DNA from: Belliella calami | Lineage (GTDB): Bacteria; Bacteroidota; Bacteroidia; Cytophagales; Cyclobacteriaceae | Direction of reading: 5' to 3' | NCBI RefSeq assembly: GCF_022549695.1 | Contig: NZ_JAKZGS010000008.1 | Coordinates: 1 to 64,000 of the forward strand | DNA: 64,000 nt | Part shown: positions 35,570 through 44,225 of the stretch, in pieces | Numbering within the stretch: position 1 is the stretch's first letter | Layout: the number at the start of each line of letters is the position of its first letter | Made by a program: the position numbers and the translations under genes | The notes under the pieces: model-generated | The model's database searches: none | Told to the model about the DNA's origin: nothing | The model's input: only the letters and a program-made list of their open reading frames with translations

Positions 35570-36664
35570 ATGTATAAAAAAATGATTTCAAGGTATTTCC
35601 CTCTGATAGCGATGGTTTTAGTAGCTTCGTTCATGCAGGGTTGTGGTCTTTTTGGAAAGAAGGGATCCGCAAGTGAAAAAGACAACAGGAGAGGAGAAGT
35701 CACTGGAGTAGCTAAACGGGTGGGCTGGCAACAAAACCTTCCCGTAGATATGGTCGCGGTGAAAGCAGGTACATTTTGGATGGGGCAAGCTGATGAAGAT
35801 ATCGCCTCAACCCAGTCTGCATTCAATAGACAGGTGACTATTTCGGAGTTTTATATGGACAAGTATGAAGTTTCGAACAATAAATACAGACAATTTATTG
35901 AAGCTGTAAGGTTGGGAGAGTATTCCTACTCTACTCCAACCACTTTAAAAGATCCCCCACAGTTCAATTTAGATGAAGTTCTTCCGGATACTACTGTATG
36001 GTCTTCTAGTTTTTCTTATCATTATGGAGATCCTTTGATGGAATTTTATTTTGATCATCCTGCATTTGACAATTATCCAGTAGTAGGTGTAAGTTGGGAG
36101 CAAGCTAATATGTATTGCTCTTGGAGAACATACCATATGAATGCCAATGACAAATCTGAATTTGATATGCCTCCATTTAGATTGCCTACTGAAGCTGAAT
36201 GGGAGTATGCAGCCAAAGGAGGAAAGGATATAGCTAAATACCCATGGGGTGGCCCTTATTTGAAAAATAAGAGAGGTTGTCTAATGGCAAATTTCAAACC
36301 AGGAAGAGGTAATTACATTGATGATGGATTCTCCTATACTGCACCAGTAGATGTATATGCCCCAAATGGATTTGGATTGTACAATATGGCAGGGAATGTT
36401 TCGGAGTGGGTTTTAGATGACTTCAGTGAAGTTGGTACAGCTTTGACTTGGGATTTGGATCCGAAGTTTACCAAAGAAGGAGAAATGAGGAAAGTAGTTC
36501 GTGGTGGATCTTGGAAAGATATTGCACATTATTTGGAGACAAGTACAAGAACATATGAATTTCAAGATGTGAAAACAGCTCACATAGGCTTCAGAACAAC
36601 CATGACATTTATGGGTAGATCTGGATCAATGGATGTGGGAAACAATAGAAGAAGACAGCGATAA
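35570..36664 (+). CDS. gldK: T9SS ring lipoprotein GldK/PorK
   Basis: A 364-residue lipoprotein with lipobox ASFMQGC near residue 25. It has an FGE-sulfatase (SUMF1-like) domain from about residue 60: VDMVAVKAGTFWMGQADED, then YPVVGVSWEQANMYCSWR, RLPTEAEWEYAAKGG, NVSEWVLDDF and VVRGGSWKD. With GldN/PorN it forms the periplasmic ring of the type IX secretion system under the outer membrane. The ATG at 35570 is chosen over an in-frame GTG at 35561. It is followed closely by gldL, gldM and gldN on the same strand. Confidence 0.95.
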   Translation: MYKKMISRYFPLIAMVLVASFMQGCGLFGKKGSASEKDNRRGEVTGVAKRVGWQQNLPVDMVAVKAGTFWMGQADEDIASTQSAFNRQVTISEFYMDKYEVSNNKYRQFIEAVRLGEYSYSTPTTLKDPPQFNLDEVLPDTTVWSSSFSYHYGDPLMEFYFDHPAFDNYPVVGVSWEQANMYCSWRTYHMNANDKSEFDMPPFRLPTEAEWEYAAKGGKDIAKYPWGGPYLKNKRGCLMANFKPGRGNYIDDGFSYTAPVDVYAPNGFGLYNMAGNVSEWVLDDFSEVGTALTWDLDPKFTKEGEMRKVVRGGSWKDIAHYLETSTRTYEFQDVKTAHIGFRTTMTFMGRSGSMDVGNNRRRQR

Positions 36665-36713
36665 ACAAACTCTAGATCAAAACTCAAACACCCTTTAAGA
36701 CACTTTATTTACA

Positions 36714-37520
36714 ATGGAAAAGAATAAGCAATCATTTAAGTACAAATTTTATGGCTCTATTATGCCAAAGATTTACGGTATCGGAGCAGCCGTAGTAATT
36801 CTTGGGGCTATGTTTAAAATTTTGGATTGGCCTTTCGCTAGTTTAATGATTGGTGTTGGTCTATCCACAGAAGCTGTAATCTTCTTTTTATCAGCATTCG
36901 AGCCTACACATGAAGAATTAGATTGGACTAAAGTATATCCAGAGTTGGCTGGTGATACGCCTGCCGAGAGAAGAGCTGCTGCTAAAGTAGCTGCCTCTGG
37001 ACCTAGTGCGACACAACAATTAGATGAAATGCTTGCAAATGCCAAAATAGGACCTGACTTGATCGAAAGTCTTGGTAAGGGAATGCAAAATCTTGCTTCT
37101 TCTGCTGAGAAAATGGGTAAATTGTCAGATGCAGCTGTAGCAACAAATGAATATGCAGAAAATGTAAAGTCAGCTTCTAAGACTTTGGTAGATATAAACC
37201 AGTCTTACGGTAAAACTGCTGCTGCTTTGACAGAAATGTCTAATGCTTCTGCTGATGCAAAAGAATATCATAATCAGGTAGTCACAGTTACCAAAAATCT
37301 GTCAGCATTGAATAATGTTTACGAAATGGAACTTCAAGATGCCAATTCGCATGTGAAGACATTAAATAAATTCTATTCTAACATGACATCTGCCTTGGAA
37401 GGATTGAATGAAGCAGGAAAAGAAACTGAAGCTTTCAAAAATGAATTGGCAAAATTGAATGCGAATGTTAGTTCTTTGAATAAAATATATGGTGGTATGT
37501 TATCAGCCATGAAAGGTTAA
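36714..37520 (+). CDS. gldL: T9SS motor protein GldL
   Basis: A 268-residue inner-membrane protein. Two membrane helices (about residues 18-36 and 40-62) are followed by a long cytoplasmic helical, Ala/Asn-rich region. Glu53 in the second helix (GVGLSTEAVIFF) corresponds by position to the membrane glutamate implicated in proton coupling of the GldLM motor. The soluble part contains repeated phrases (NEYAENVKSASKTLVDINQSY and similar), probably coiled coil. It works with GldM to power protein export and gliding. Confidence 0.95.
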   Translation: MEKNKQSFKYKFYGSIMPKIYGIGAAVVILGAMFKILDWPFASLMIGVGLSTEAVIFFLSAFEPTHEELDWTKVYPELAGDTPAERRAAAKVAASGPSATQQLDEMLANAKIGPDLIESLGKGMQNLASSAEKMGKLSDAAVATNEYAENVKSASKTLVDINQSYGKTAAALTEMSNASADAKEYHNQVVTVTKNLSALNNVYEMELQDANSHVKTLNKFYSNMTSALEGLNEAGKETEAFKNELAKLNANVSSLNKIYGGMLSAMKG

Positions 37521-37565
37521 GCCTTATTGAATAATAAAGTATGTTTAACCTTTTAGAGAAATAGT

Positions 37566-39164
37566 ATGGCTGGCGGAAAAGAAACACCAAGACAGCGGAT
37601 GATTGGAATGATGTACCTTGTGCTGACAGCTTTGTTGGCACTTCAGGTAAGTAATCAAATCCTTCAAAAGTTTGTATTGATCAATGATGGATTGGAAAGA
37701 ACTTCCAAGAATTACATTCTGAAAAATGAATTTGCAGTTCAATCCATAGCAGGAACGGTAGAGCAACAAGGTAACAATGAAAAAGATATTCCGAAAGTTA
37801 AAGTTGCCCAAGATTTAAGAAAAAAGACAGCTGAGGTATTCAATTATCTTGAGTCAATGAAAGAAGAATTGATCACTGTTTCGAATGCAAAAGACGATCA
37901 GGGTCAATTCAAGACTTCTGCACTAAAAAATGTAGATGTTCCAGGGAATATCTTCAACAACAACCGTAAGGGGTATGAAATGCAGGAAATTTTGAATAAG
38001 TATCCTGAAGAAGTTTCGGCATTGTTGCGTGAGATTGGTATTGAAATGTCATTTCAACCGATAGCGAAGGATGCAGACCAGATAGATCTCTTCAAAAATG
38101 ATCCAGATGTAAGAAGCAAGGATTTCGTCAATTTAACATTTGTAAAATCTCCTATTGGAGCAGTTTTGACATTGATTTCCCAATTTCAAAATGAAGTTTT
38201 GAATGTAGAAAGTGAATCTTTGGCAGCCATCACAAGCACTATTGGTTCTTTCTTTTATAAAGCAGATATCATAAATGCAAAAATCGCTGCGAAGTCCAAT
38301 GTAGTAGCAGCGGGGACAAAATTTGAAGCAGATATGTTCTTGGCATCCAGCTCTTCTTCTGATGTTCCCCAAATGACCTATGATGGAAAAACTGTTCCTG
38401 TAGAAAATGGATTTGGTAAGATTGAGTTTACAGCTACTCCTGGACAGTATGACGACAGAGGATTGTCAAGAAGGGTAATTAAAGGAGAGATCAAAACCAA
38501 TGTTGGTGGCGAAGACCAAACCTTTGATATAGAGTATGAATACTTTGTGGCTCAACCAGTCGTTAAAGTAACTTCTGAAGTTGTTAATCAGCTGTATGCA
38601 GATTGTGCCAATGATTTGTTTATAGATGTACCAGCTTTGGGCAATAGTTATTCACCTTCATTCTCAGTATCAAATGGTACTGCGATTGCGGGATCAAGAC
38701 CCGGGCAAGTGACGATTATTCCTGGGGCTTCCGGAAAGACAGTCATTGGTGTTAGTAGTGGAGGAAACAAAATTGATGATGTATCATATGACATCAAGCC
38801 GGTTCCTTTGCCTACGATAGTTCCATCTACAGCTCAAGGTCCAATTGATTTGGCTCAGGGTGTTTCTCCTCTTCAGTCAATTATGATAAAAGCTGTAGCA
38901 GAACCAACTTTCGCAAGAACAATGGCTAGAGACGCAAAATTTGAAGTGACAGGTGGAGAGATAACTTTGATTAGAAGTGAAGTGCCAAGGGGTTCTGTAA
39001 ATATAGCAGGAGAAACTGTTGGGATTAGAAATTTGGCTGAAACTGCAAAAGCTGGGGATAGATTGGTCATCAGAGTGACAGAGATCACAAGGACTAATTT
39101 CCAGAACAGGAAAATCAAAATGCCGCTTCCAAATCCTCAGATTGTAATTATTGCAATTAAGTAA
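37566..39164 (+). CDS. gldM: T9SS motor protein GldM
   Basis: A 532-residue protein with one N-terminal membrane helix (RMIGMMYLVLTALLALQVSN) entering the GldL bundle. A long periplasmic part is made of four successive domains, reaching the GldK/GldN ring. The N-terminus MAGGKETPRQRMIGMMYLVLTA-like arrangement and the C-terminal NRKIKMPLPNPQIVII are typical of the family. It transmits proton-driven motion from the inner to the outer membrane. The gap to gldL is 45 bp and to gldN 39 bp. Confidence 0.95.
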   Translation: MAGGKETPRQRMIGMMYLVLTALLALQVSNQILQKFVLINDGLERTSKNYILKNEFAVQSIAGTVEQQGNNEKDIPKVKVAQDLRKKTAEVFNYLESMKEELITVSNAKDDQGQFKTSALKNVDVPGNIFNNNRKGYEMQEILNKYPEEVSALLREIGIEMSFQPIAKDADQIDLFKNDPDVRSKDFVNLTFVKSPIGAVLTLISQFQNEVLNVESESLAAITSTIGSFFYKADIINAKIAAKSNVVAAGTKFEADMFLASSSSSDVPQMTYDGKTVPVENGFGKIEFTATPGQYDDRGLSRRVIKGEIKTNVGGEDQTFDIEYEYFVAQPVVKVTSEVVNQLYADCANDLFIDVPALGNSYSPSFSVSNGTAIAGSRPGQVTIIPGASGKTVIGVSSGGNKIDDVSYDIKPVPLPTIVPSTAQGPIDLAQGVSPLQSIMIKAVAEPTFARTMARDAKFEVTGGEITLIRSEVPRGSVNIAGETVGIRNLAETAKAGDRLVIRVTEITRTNFQNRKIKMPLPNPQIVIIAIK

Positions 39165-39203
39165 ATAATTGAATTGTCCGAGAGGACCAAAAAACATAAG
39201 CAT

Positions 39204-40016
39204 ATGATAAAGCATGCTAAAAAATTAAGTCTAATCTTATTCCTTGGGGTTTTCTTGAGCTTTGAAGGGTTTGCGCAAGTTCCAACGAGCATGAATCCAT
39301 CTGGTACAGGAGATCGTCAGTTTAAGGTTGATACAGTTTATTCCATCAGACCTATTAGGGAAGATGATAAAATGTATCAAATAGCAGTGTGGAGAAGGAT
39401 AGATCTGAGGGAGAAGTACAATTTGCCACTCTATGGTTCAGGAGACTCCAAAAGTAATGGAATTGTAAACAATATCTACAAAGCAGTAGTAGAAGACAAT
39501 GCTTTGGAAGTGTTTGCTGATGAAGAGTTTACACAGCCACTTTCTATAGCGGAATTTCAGAATAATTTCTGGATGGCTGCCAATGGAGATAGTATCTTTG
39601 TGAAAAACCTTTATTATTTGGATTTTAGGGAAGATTTTCTTTTTGACAAACATCATTCACAGACAAAATTTGATGTGAAGTATCTCGAACTTGTAATGCC
39701 TTCGGAAACGAATTCCAATGCAGGCCAAAAGTCAGTTGCTTTCATTAGGTTCAAAGATTTTTATAATCATTTCAAAGACCATCCTGAAGCAAAATGGATA
39801 AATTTCCAAAATGCATCAAAGGAGTTGACTTATGATCAAGCATTTGATTTGAGATTATTTAGATCTGTTGTAAGAAAATATGCTAATAGAAATGATGCCT
39901 TGATCGTAGATATGGTAGATCCTTCTCACCCTAACCCAGAATTGCAGGCCTTCTTGGATGCTTTGGAGTTTGAGTACAAGCTTTTAGATTATGAAAATGC
40001 CCTATGGGAATGGTAA
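39204..40016 (+). CDS. gldN: T9SS ring protein GldN/PorN
   Basis: A 270-residue periplasmic protein with a signal peptide (LSLILFLGVFLSFEGFAQ). It contains the GldN region: DTVYSIRPIREDDKMYQIAVWRR-like start, EFQNNFWMAANGDSIFV, YLELVMPSE and NAIL-type C-terminal helices. It binds GldK to form the T9SS ring. The ATG at 39204 is used; an in-frame TTG at 39174 would add ten basic residues before the signal peptide. It ends the operon and is followed by a strong terminator. Confidence 0.94.
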   Translation: MIKHAKKLSLILFLGVFLSFEGFAQVPTSMNPSGTGDRQFKVDTVYSIRPIREDDKMYQIAVWRRIDLREKYNLPLYGSGDSKSNGIVNNIYKAVVEDNALEVFADEEFTQPLSIAEFQNNFWMAANGDSIFVKNLYYLDFREDFLFDKHHSQTKFDVKYLELVMPSETNSNAGQKSVAFIRFKDFYNHFKDHPEAKWINFQNASKELTYDQAFDLRLFRSVVRKYANRNDALIVDMVDPSHPNPELQAFLDALEFEYKLLDYENALWEW

Positions 40017-40035
40017 TCCAATTTTCAAGTATATG

Positions 40036-40073
40036 AAAAAAAGAGCGGTTGATATATCAATCGCTCTTTTTTT
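40036..40073. terminator. Bidirectional terminator between gldN and uvrC
   Basis: A-tract plus GAGCGGTTGAT pairs with ATCAATCGCTC plus T-tract with one G-U pair. It ends the T9SS operon on the plus strand, and on the minus strand overlaps the last codons of uvrC. Confidence 0.85.
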
Positions 40074-41862
40074 GTGCCAGTGATTCTAGTAATTTTTCCG
40101 CTTTGCTTTTGCCAATTACAGCTTCGATTTCTTCCAGGGATGCATCTTGGATCTTTTTGACTGACTTGAAATGCTTCAAAAGCTTTTCAGATGTACCTGG
40201 ACCGATACCTTCTATTTCTGTAAGCATAGTTCCAAATGCCTTTTTGCTTCTCATATCTCTATGGAATGTGATGGCAAATCTATGCGCTTCATCCCGAATT
40301 CGCTGCAATAGCCTGAGTGATTCTGATTTTTTATCAATGTGAATAGGGTATGAATCTTCTGGAAAATAGATTTCTTCAAGCCTTTTTGCAATACCGATGA
40401 TTGGTACTTTGCCATAGATGCCCAAATTCTTTAAAGCCACTACAGACGAAGAAAGCTGCCCCTTACCACCATCGATTACAATAAGTTTTGGAAGTGGCTT
40501 GTTTTCTTCTAACAATCGCTTGTATCTACGACCTACGACCTCTGTCATAGAGGCAAAGTCATTTGGCCCTTCTACAGTTTTGATATGATAATGTCTATAT
40601 TCTTTATTAGCTGGCTTTCCATTTAGAAAACAGACCATACTTGCTACAGGATTTGTACCTTGAATATTGGAATTATCAAAACACTCTATATGATCAGGCA
40701 TTTCCTGCAAGGATAGATCACTCTGTAGTTGTTTGAGAACTCTGAATTTCTTATCAGCTACTTCTCCGGCATTCAATGCTTTTTCCTTTTTATAATACTT
40801 TGCATTTTTTAGCGAGAGTTCTAGCAAATGCTTTTTGTCTCCGATTTTTGGGACATGAATGTTGAGTCCTTCGTACTCTTCATCAAATTCTATGTTGACG
40901 ATGATCTCTGGAGACTCACTGTTGAATTGATCTCTTAGCCTTACTATTGCAGTCAGAAGTAATTCGGGCTCCGTTTCATCAAGTTTTTTCTTCAGTTCTA
41001 CTGTTTTGGTGATATTAATACTTCCATTTTTGATTTTCAGGAAATTGACATATGCGATTTTTTCATCAGTAACGATTGTGAATACATCCAAATCTTTGAT
41101 GGCAGGATTTACTACCATAGATTTTGCTTGATATTTTTCCAGTAGATCTAGTTTGTCTTTATAATATTGGGCTCTTTCGAAAGCATATTTCTCTGCTGCT
41201 TCTTGCATATATTGTTTGAAATAAGCTTTTGCTACTCCAAGATTTCCTTTCAGGATATTTTTGGCTTGCTCGATATCCTTCATATATGCGGGCTCGCCCT
41301 GAAGTCCCTCGCAAGGACCTAGGCAATTGCCAATGTGATATTCCAAACAAACTTTATATTTCTGTTCAGCAATTTTGTAGGGGTTGAGATCAAGTTTACA
41401 GGTTCTGATAGTGAACAGACTTCTTATCAATTCAAGTACGTTGTTCATCGCCTTGACACTGGCAAAAGGGCCATAATAAGTACCTTTGCCAGAGATCATC
41501 TTTCTAGTGGGGTATATTTGGGGAAAGTTTTCTTTTGTGACGAGTAGATATGGATAAGTTTTGTCGTCCCTGAGCAGGATATTGTATTTCGGTTGGGTTT
41601 TTTTGATAAGGTTGTTTTCAAGCAATAGTGCATCAAACTCAGAATTGACCAAGGTGATTTCTATCTTCCTGATTTCCCTAACCATCCTTCGTGTTTTGTG
41701 GTTGACACCCGTGTTTTTAACGAAATAGCTTGATACTCTTTTCTTGAGGCTTTTGGCTTTTCCTACATAAATCAATTCTTGGTTTTCGTTATAGTATTTG
41801 TATACTCCGGGTTGATCGGGAAGTGTATTGTATTCGTCAGGTGTATAAAAAGAAGCTTCCAT
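40057..41862 (-). CDS. uvrC: Excinuclease ABC subunit C
   Basis: A 601-residue nucleotide-excision-repair nuclease (E. coli 610). The GIY-YIG domain opens the protein (DQPGVYKYYNENQELIYVGK) and makes the 3' cut. The UVR motif for UvrB contact lies around residues 200-240. The RNase H-like 5' nuclease region contains ECFDNSNIQGTNPVASMV, LIVIDGGKGQLSS and the tail EIEGIGPGTSEKLLKHFKSV, a helix-hairpin-helix. A TATATTTG box 8 bp upstream of the ATG suggests a very short leader. Confidence 0.96.
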   Translation of the reverse strand: MEASFYTPDEYNTLPDQPGVYKYYNENQELIYVGKAKSLKKRVSSYFVKNTGVNHKTRRMVREIRKIEITLVNSEFDALLLENNLIKKTQPKYNILLRDDKTYPYLLVTKENFPQIYPTRKMISGKGTYYGPFASVKAMNNVLELIRSLFTIRTCKLDLNPYKIAEQKYKVCLEYHIGNCLGPCEGLQGEPAYMKDIEQAKNILKGNLGVAKAYFKQYMQEAAEKYAFERAQYYKDKLDLLEKYQAKSMVVNPAIKDLDVFTIVTDEKIAYVNFLKIKNGSINITKTVELKKKLDETEPELLLTAIVRLRDQFNSESPEIIVNIEFDEEYEGLNIHVPKIGDKKHLLELSLKNAKYYKKEKALNAGEVADKKFRVLKQLQSDLSLQEMPDHIECFDNSNIQGTNPVASMVCFLNGKPANKEYRHYHIKTVEGPNDFASMTEVVGRRYKRLLEENKPLPKLIVIDGGKGQLSSSVVALKNLGIYGKVPIIGIAKRLEEIYFPEDSYPIHIDKKSESLRLLQRIRDEAHRFAITFHRDMRSKKAFGTMLTEIEGIGPGTSEKLLKHFKSVKKIQDASLEEIEAVIGKSKAEKLLESLAQKKSD

Positions 41863-41869
41863 ATATCTA

Positions 41870-41906
41870 CAAATATAAAAAAACAGCCTTTGTCGGAGGC
41901 TGTTTT
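41870..41906 (-). terminator. Intrinsic terminator of the PBP gene, abutting a uvrC promoter box
   Basis: AAAACAGCCT at 41880-41889 pairs with AGGCTGTTTT at 41897-41906. On the minus strand the stem is followed by a T-run, ending the class A PBP transcript. The TATATTTG box at 41870-41877 (minus strand) lies right after it and 7 bases from the uvrC ATG. Confidence 0.75.
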
Positions 41907-41930
41907 AGAACTATTAATATTTAATTAAGT

Positions 41931-44204
41931 TTAGAAGTCATTTTTTCGAGGATCGTAATCAAAATCACTAAATCGATTACTTTGCATTTCATATTCATCA
42001 CAATTGATTTCAATACTTAATGGTCTTTCTGGCCTTGGGAATGGGCCTTTGGTAATACCAAGGGTTTCGTCGGCATATACTTTCTCCATAAATTTCACCC
42101 AAATTGGTCTTGCAGTCCTTCCTCCTTGACCATTGATCCAGCTTCTAAAGTGGATAGCGCGGTCATCACCACCTACCCAGACACCTGATACCAAATCTTT
42201 GCTCATTCCCATATACCATCCGTCAGAGGCATTCTGAGTTGTACCTGTCTTACCTCCAAGTTCATTTCCTTCTCTAAGTGCATATGGAACTCCCTGTGAA
42301 GTACCTCTAGTCTCTTCAAATCCTCCTCGAAGCATATAGACCATTAAATATGCATGTTCTTCGCTCATTGCCGACCTTTTTCTTGGAGTAAATTGCTGAA
42401 GGAGGTTTCCATTCTTATCCTCTATCCTATCAATGTAAAATGGAGTGATATGTTCACCCTTATTTACAAAAGTGCCAAATGCACCAACCATTTCAAATAT
42501 AGAAACATCATTGGTTCCCAAGGCAAGCGCAGGTACTGCTTCCAAATCACTCGTTATACCCAATCTTTTTGCAGTTTCTACAACTACTTTTGGACTGAGT
42601 TTCTTCATCATATAGGCGGTGATTGAATTTATGGATTGTGCCATCGCCCTTCTTATGGTTAATTTTTCATAAGAAAATTTATTATCTGCATTCTTTGGAA
42701 TCCAAGTGGGTTGTCCGGGAATGTTGATCTCTACAGGTTGATCAATGACCGAATAGCATGGGCTGTACCCATTTTCTATTGCTGCAGCGTAGACAAATGG
42801 CTTGAATGTAGATCCAGGTTGCCTTCTGCCTTGCTTAACATGGTCATATTTGAAATATTTTTGATTGATACCACCTACCCAAGCTTTGATGTGGCCATTT
42901 TCAGGATCCATTGAGATAAATCCAGTTTGAAGGTGTTTCTTATAATGCCTTAGAGAATCCATTGTGCTCATTAAGGTATCGACCTCGCCTTTTTCCCAAG
43001 AGAAAACCTTCATTCTCTTCTTTTCATTTAGTTTAATTTGAATGGAGTCCGTGTTCGTATTGTACCTTTTTACCAGGTTTCTATAAGCCTCAGTTCTCTT
43101 TACTTGCGTTTCAAGAAAATTTGAAATGACTCTTCCATTTTGATCAATCCATGGATCTCTATTTCCCATTTCTTTTTCAAATAACTCCTGAAGGCCTTTC
43201 ATGTGCTCATAAACAGCCTCTTCAGCATATCTTTGCATTCTGCTGTCTATTGTTACATAGATTTTCAAGCCATCGCCATAAAGGTCATAATTAGTTCCGT
43301 CAGACTTTAGATTTTCTTTAGTCCATTTTATCAAATCTGATTTCAATACTTCTCTGAAGTACTGTGCTTGTCCCTGGTTGTGATTTTGGACATTGTAATT
43401 CAACTCAATTGGCAAAATTTTCAGTGAGTCATATTCAGCTTTACTTAGGTAGTCATACCTCTCCATTTGACTTAATACTGTATTTCTTCTTCTTAAAGAA
43501 TTTTCTGGATTGAAGACAGGACTATAATAAGTAGGTGCTTTGAAAAGACCTACCAAAACAGCCGCTTCTTGAAGACTCAAATCATTTGGGGTTTTGTCAA
43601 AAAATGTTTTTGCGGCAGTTTTTATTCCATAAGCATTACTCCCAAATTCAGAAGTGTTGAGGTAGAGGGTGAGAATTTCTTCTTTTGTGTAAGATTTTTC
43701 TAACCTAGTCGCTACTATCCATTCTTTTGTTTTGATGATTAGCATTCTCAGACCAGGGATTCTGCTTAATAGACCTTGTGATTCCTTTGTTCTGGTTTTG
43801 AAGAGGTTTTTGGCAGTTTGTTGGGACAATGTACTACCACCTCCGGCACCTTGCCTGAGAATGATTGATTTGAAAAACACTCTTCCCATACTTTGAAAAT
43901 CAATACCAGAATGTTCTTCGAATCGAATGTCTTCTGTAGCAATCAAAGCTTTTACCAGATTCGGTGATAAATCATTGTAAGTAACAGGACTTCTATTCTC
44001 TCTAAAATAAGTACCCAAAAGGACATTATCCGCAGAGTATAATTCTGAAGCCAATTCACTTTGAGGATTTTCCAATGCTTTGAAATCAGGCATTTCCCCA
44101 AATAAACCGAGGAAATTAGCACTAACTGCCCATACAAAAATCACAAAGCTGAAAAGACCGGCTATGAAAATCAACCAGAGGTATTTAATTATTTTTTTGG
44201 TCAT
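41931..44204 (-). CDS. Class A penicillin-binding protein (PBP1A-like)
   Basis: A 757-residue bifunctional peptidoglycan synthase with one N-terminal membrane helix. The glycosyltransferase-51 domain has ALIATEDIRFEEHSGID, GGSTLSQQTAKNL and the KTKEWIVATRLEKSYTKEEI helix. The transpeptidase has the active-site serine in PGSTFKPFVYA, then SINS and GGKTGTTQ. The length and order match PBP1A of Bacteroidota. It is separated from sprE by only 21 bp on the same strand, so both are likely co-transcribed, and a terminator follows. Confidence 0.95.
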   Translation of the reverse strand: MTKKIIKYLWLIFIAGLFSFVIFVWAVSANFLGLFGEMPDFKALENPQSELASELYSADNVLLGTYFRENRSPVTYNDLSPNLVKALIATEDIRFEEHSGIDFQSMGRVFFKSIILRQGAGGGSTLSQQTAKNLFKTRTKESQGLLSRIPGLRMLIIKTKEWIVATRLEKSYTKEEILTLYLNTSEFGSNAYGIKTAAKTFFDKTPNDLSLQEAAVLVGLFKAPTYYSPVFNPENSLRRRNTVLSQMERYDYLSKAEYDSLKILPIELNYNVQNHNQGQAQYFREVLKSDLIKWTKENLKSDGTNYDLYGDGLKIYVTIDSRMQRYAEEAVYEHMKGLQELFEKEMGNRDPWIDQNGRVISNFLETQVKRTEAYRNLVKRYNTNTDSIQIKLNEKKRMKVFSWEKGEVDTLMSTMDSLRHYKKHLQTGFISMDPENGHIKAWVGGINQKYFKYDHVKQGRRQPGSTFKPFVYAAAIENGYSPCYSVIDQPVEINIPGQPTWIPKNADNKFSYEKLTIRRAMAQSINSITAYMMKKLSPKVVVETAKRLGITSDLEAVPALALGTNDVSIFEMVGAFGTFVNKGEHITPFYIDRIEDKNGNLLQQFTPRKRSAMSEEHAYLMVYMLRGGFEETRGTSQGVPYALREGNELGGKTGTTQNASDGWYMGMSKDLVSGVWVGGDDRAIHFRSWINGQGGRTARPIWVKFMEKVYADETLGITKGPFPRPERPLSIEINCDEYEMQSNRFSDFDYDPRKNDF

Positions 44205-44225
44205 TATAAGAATGAAATTGGAGGA

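Noticed and set aside
40049-40342. Plus-strand 97-residue frame within uvrC
   Set aside because: Antisense shadow of the conserved UvrC C-terminus.
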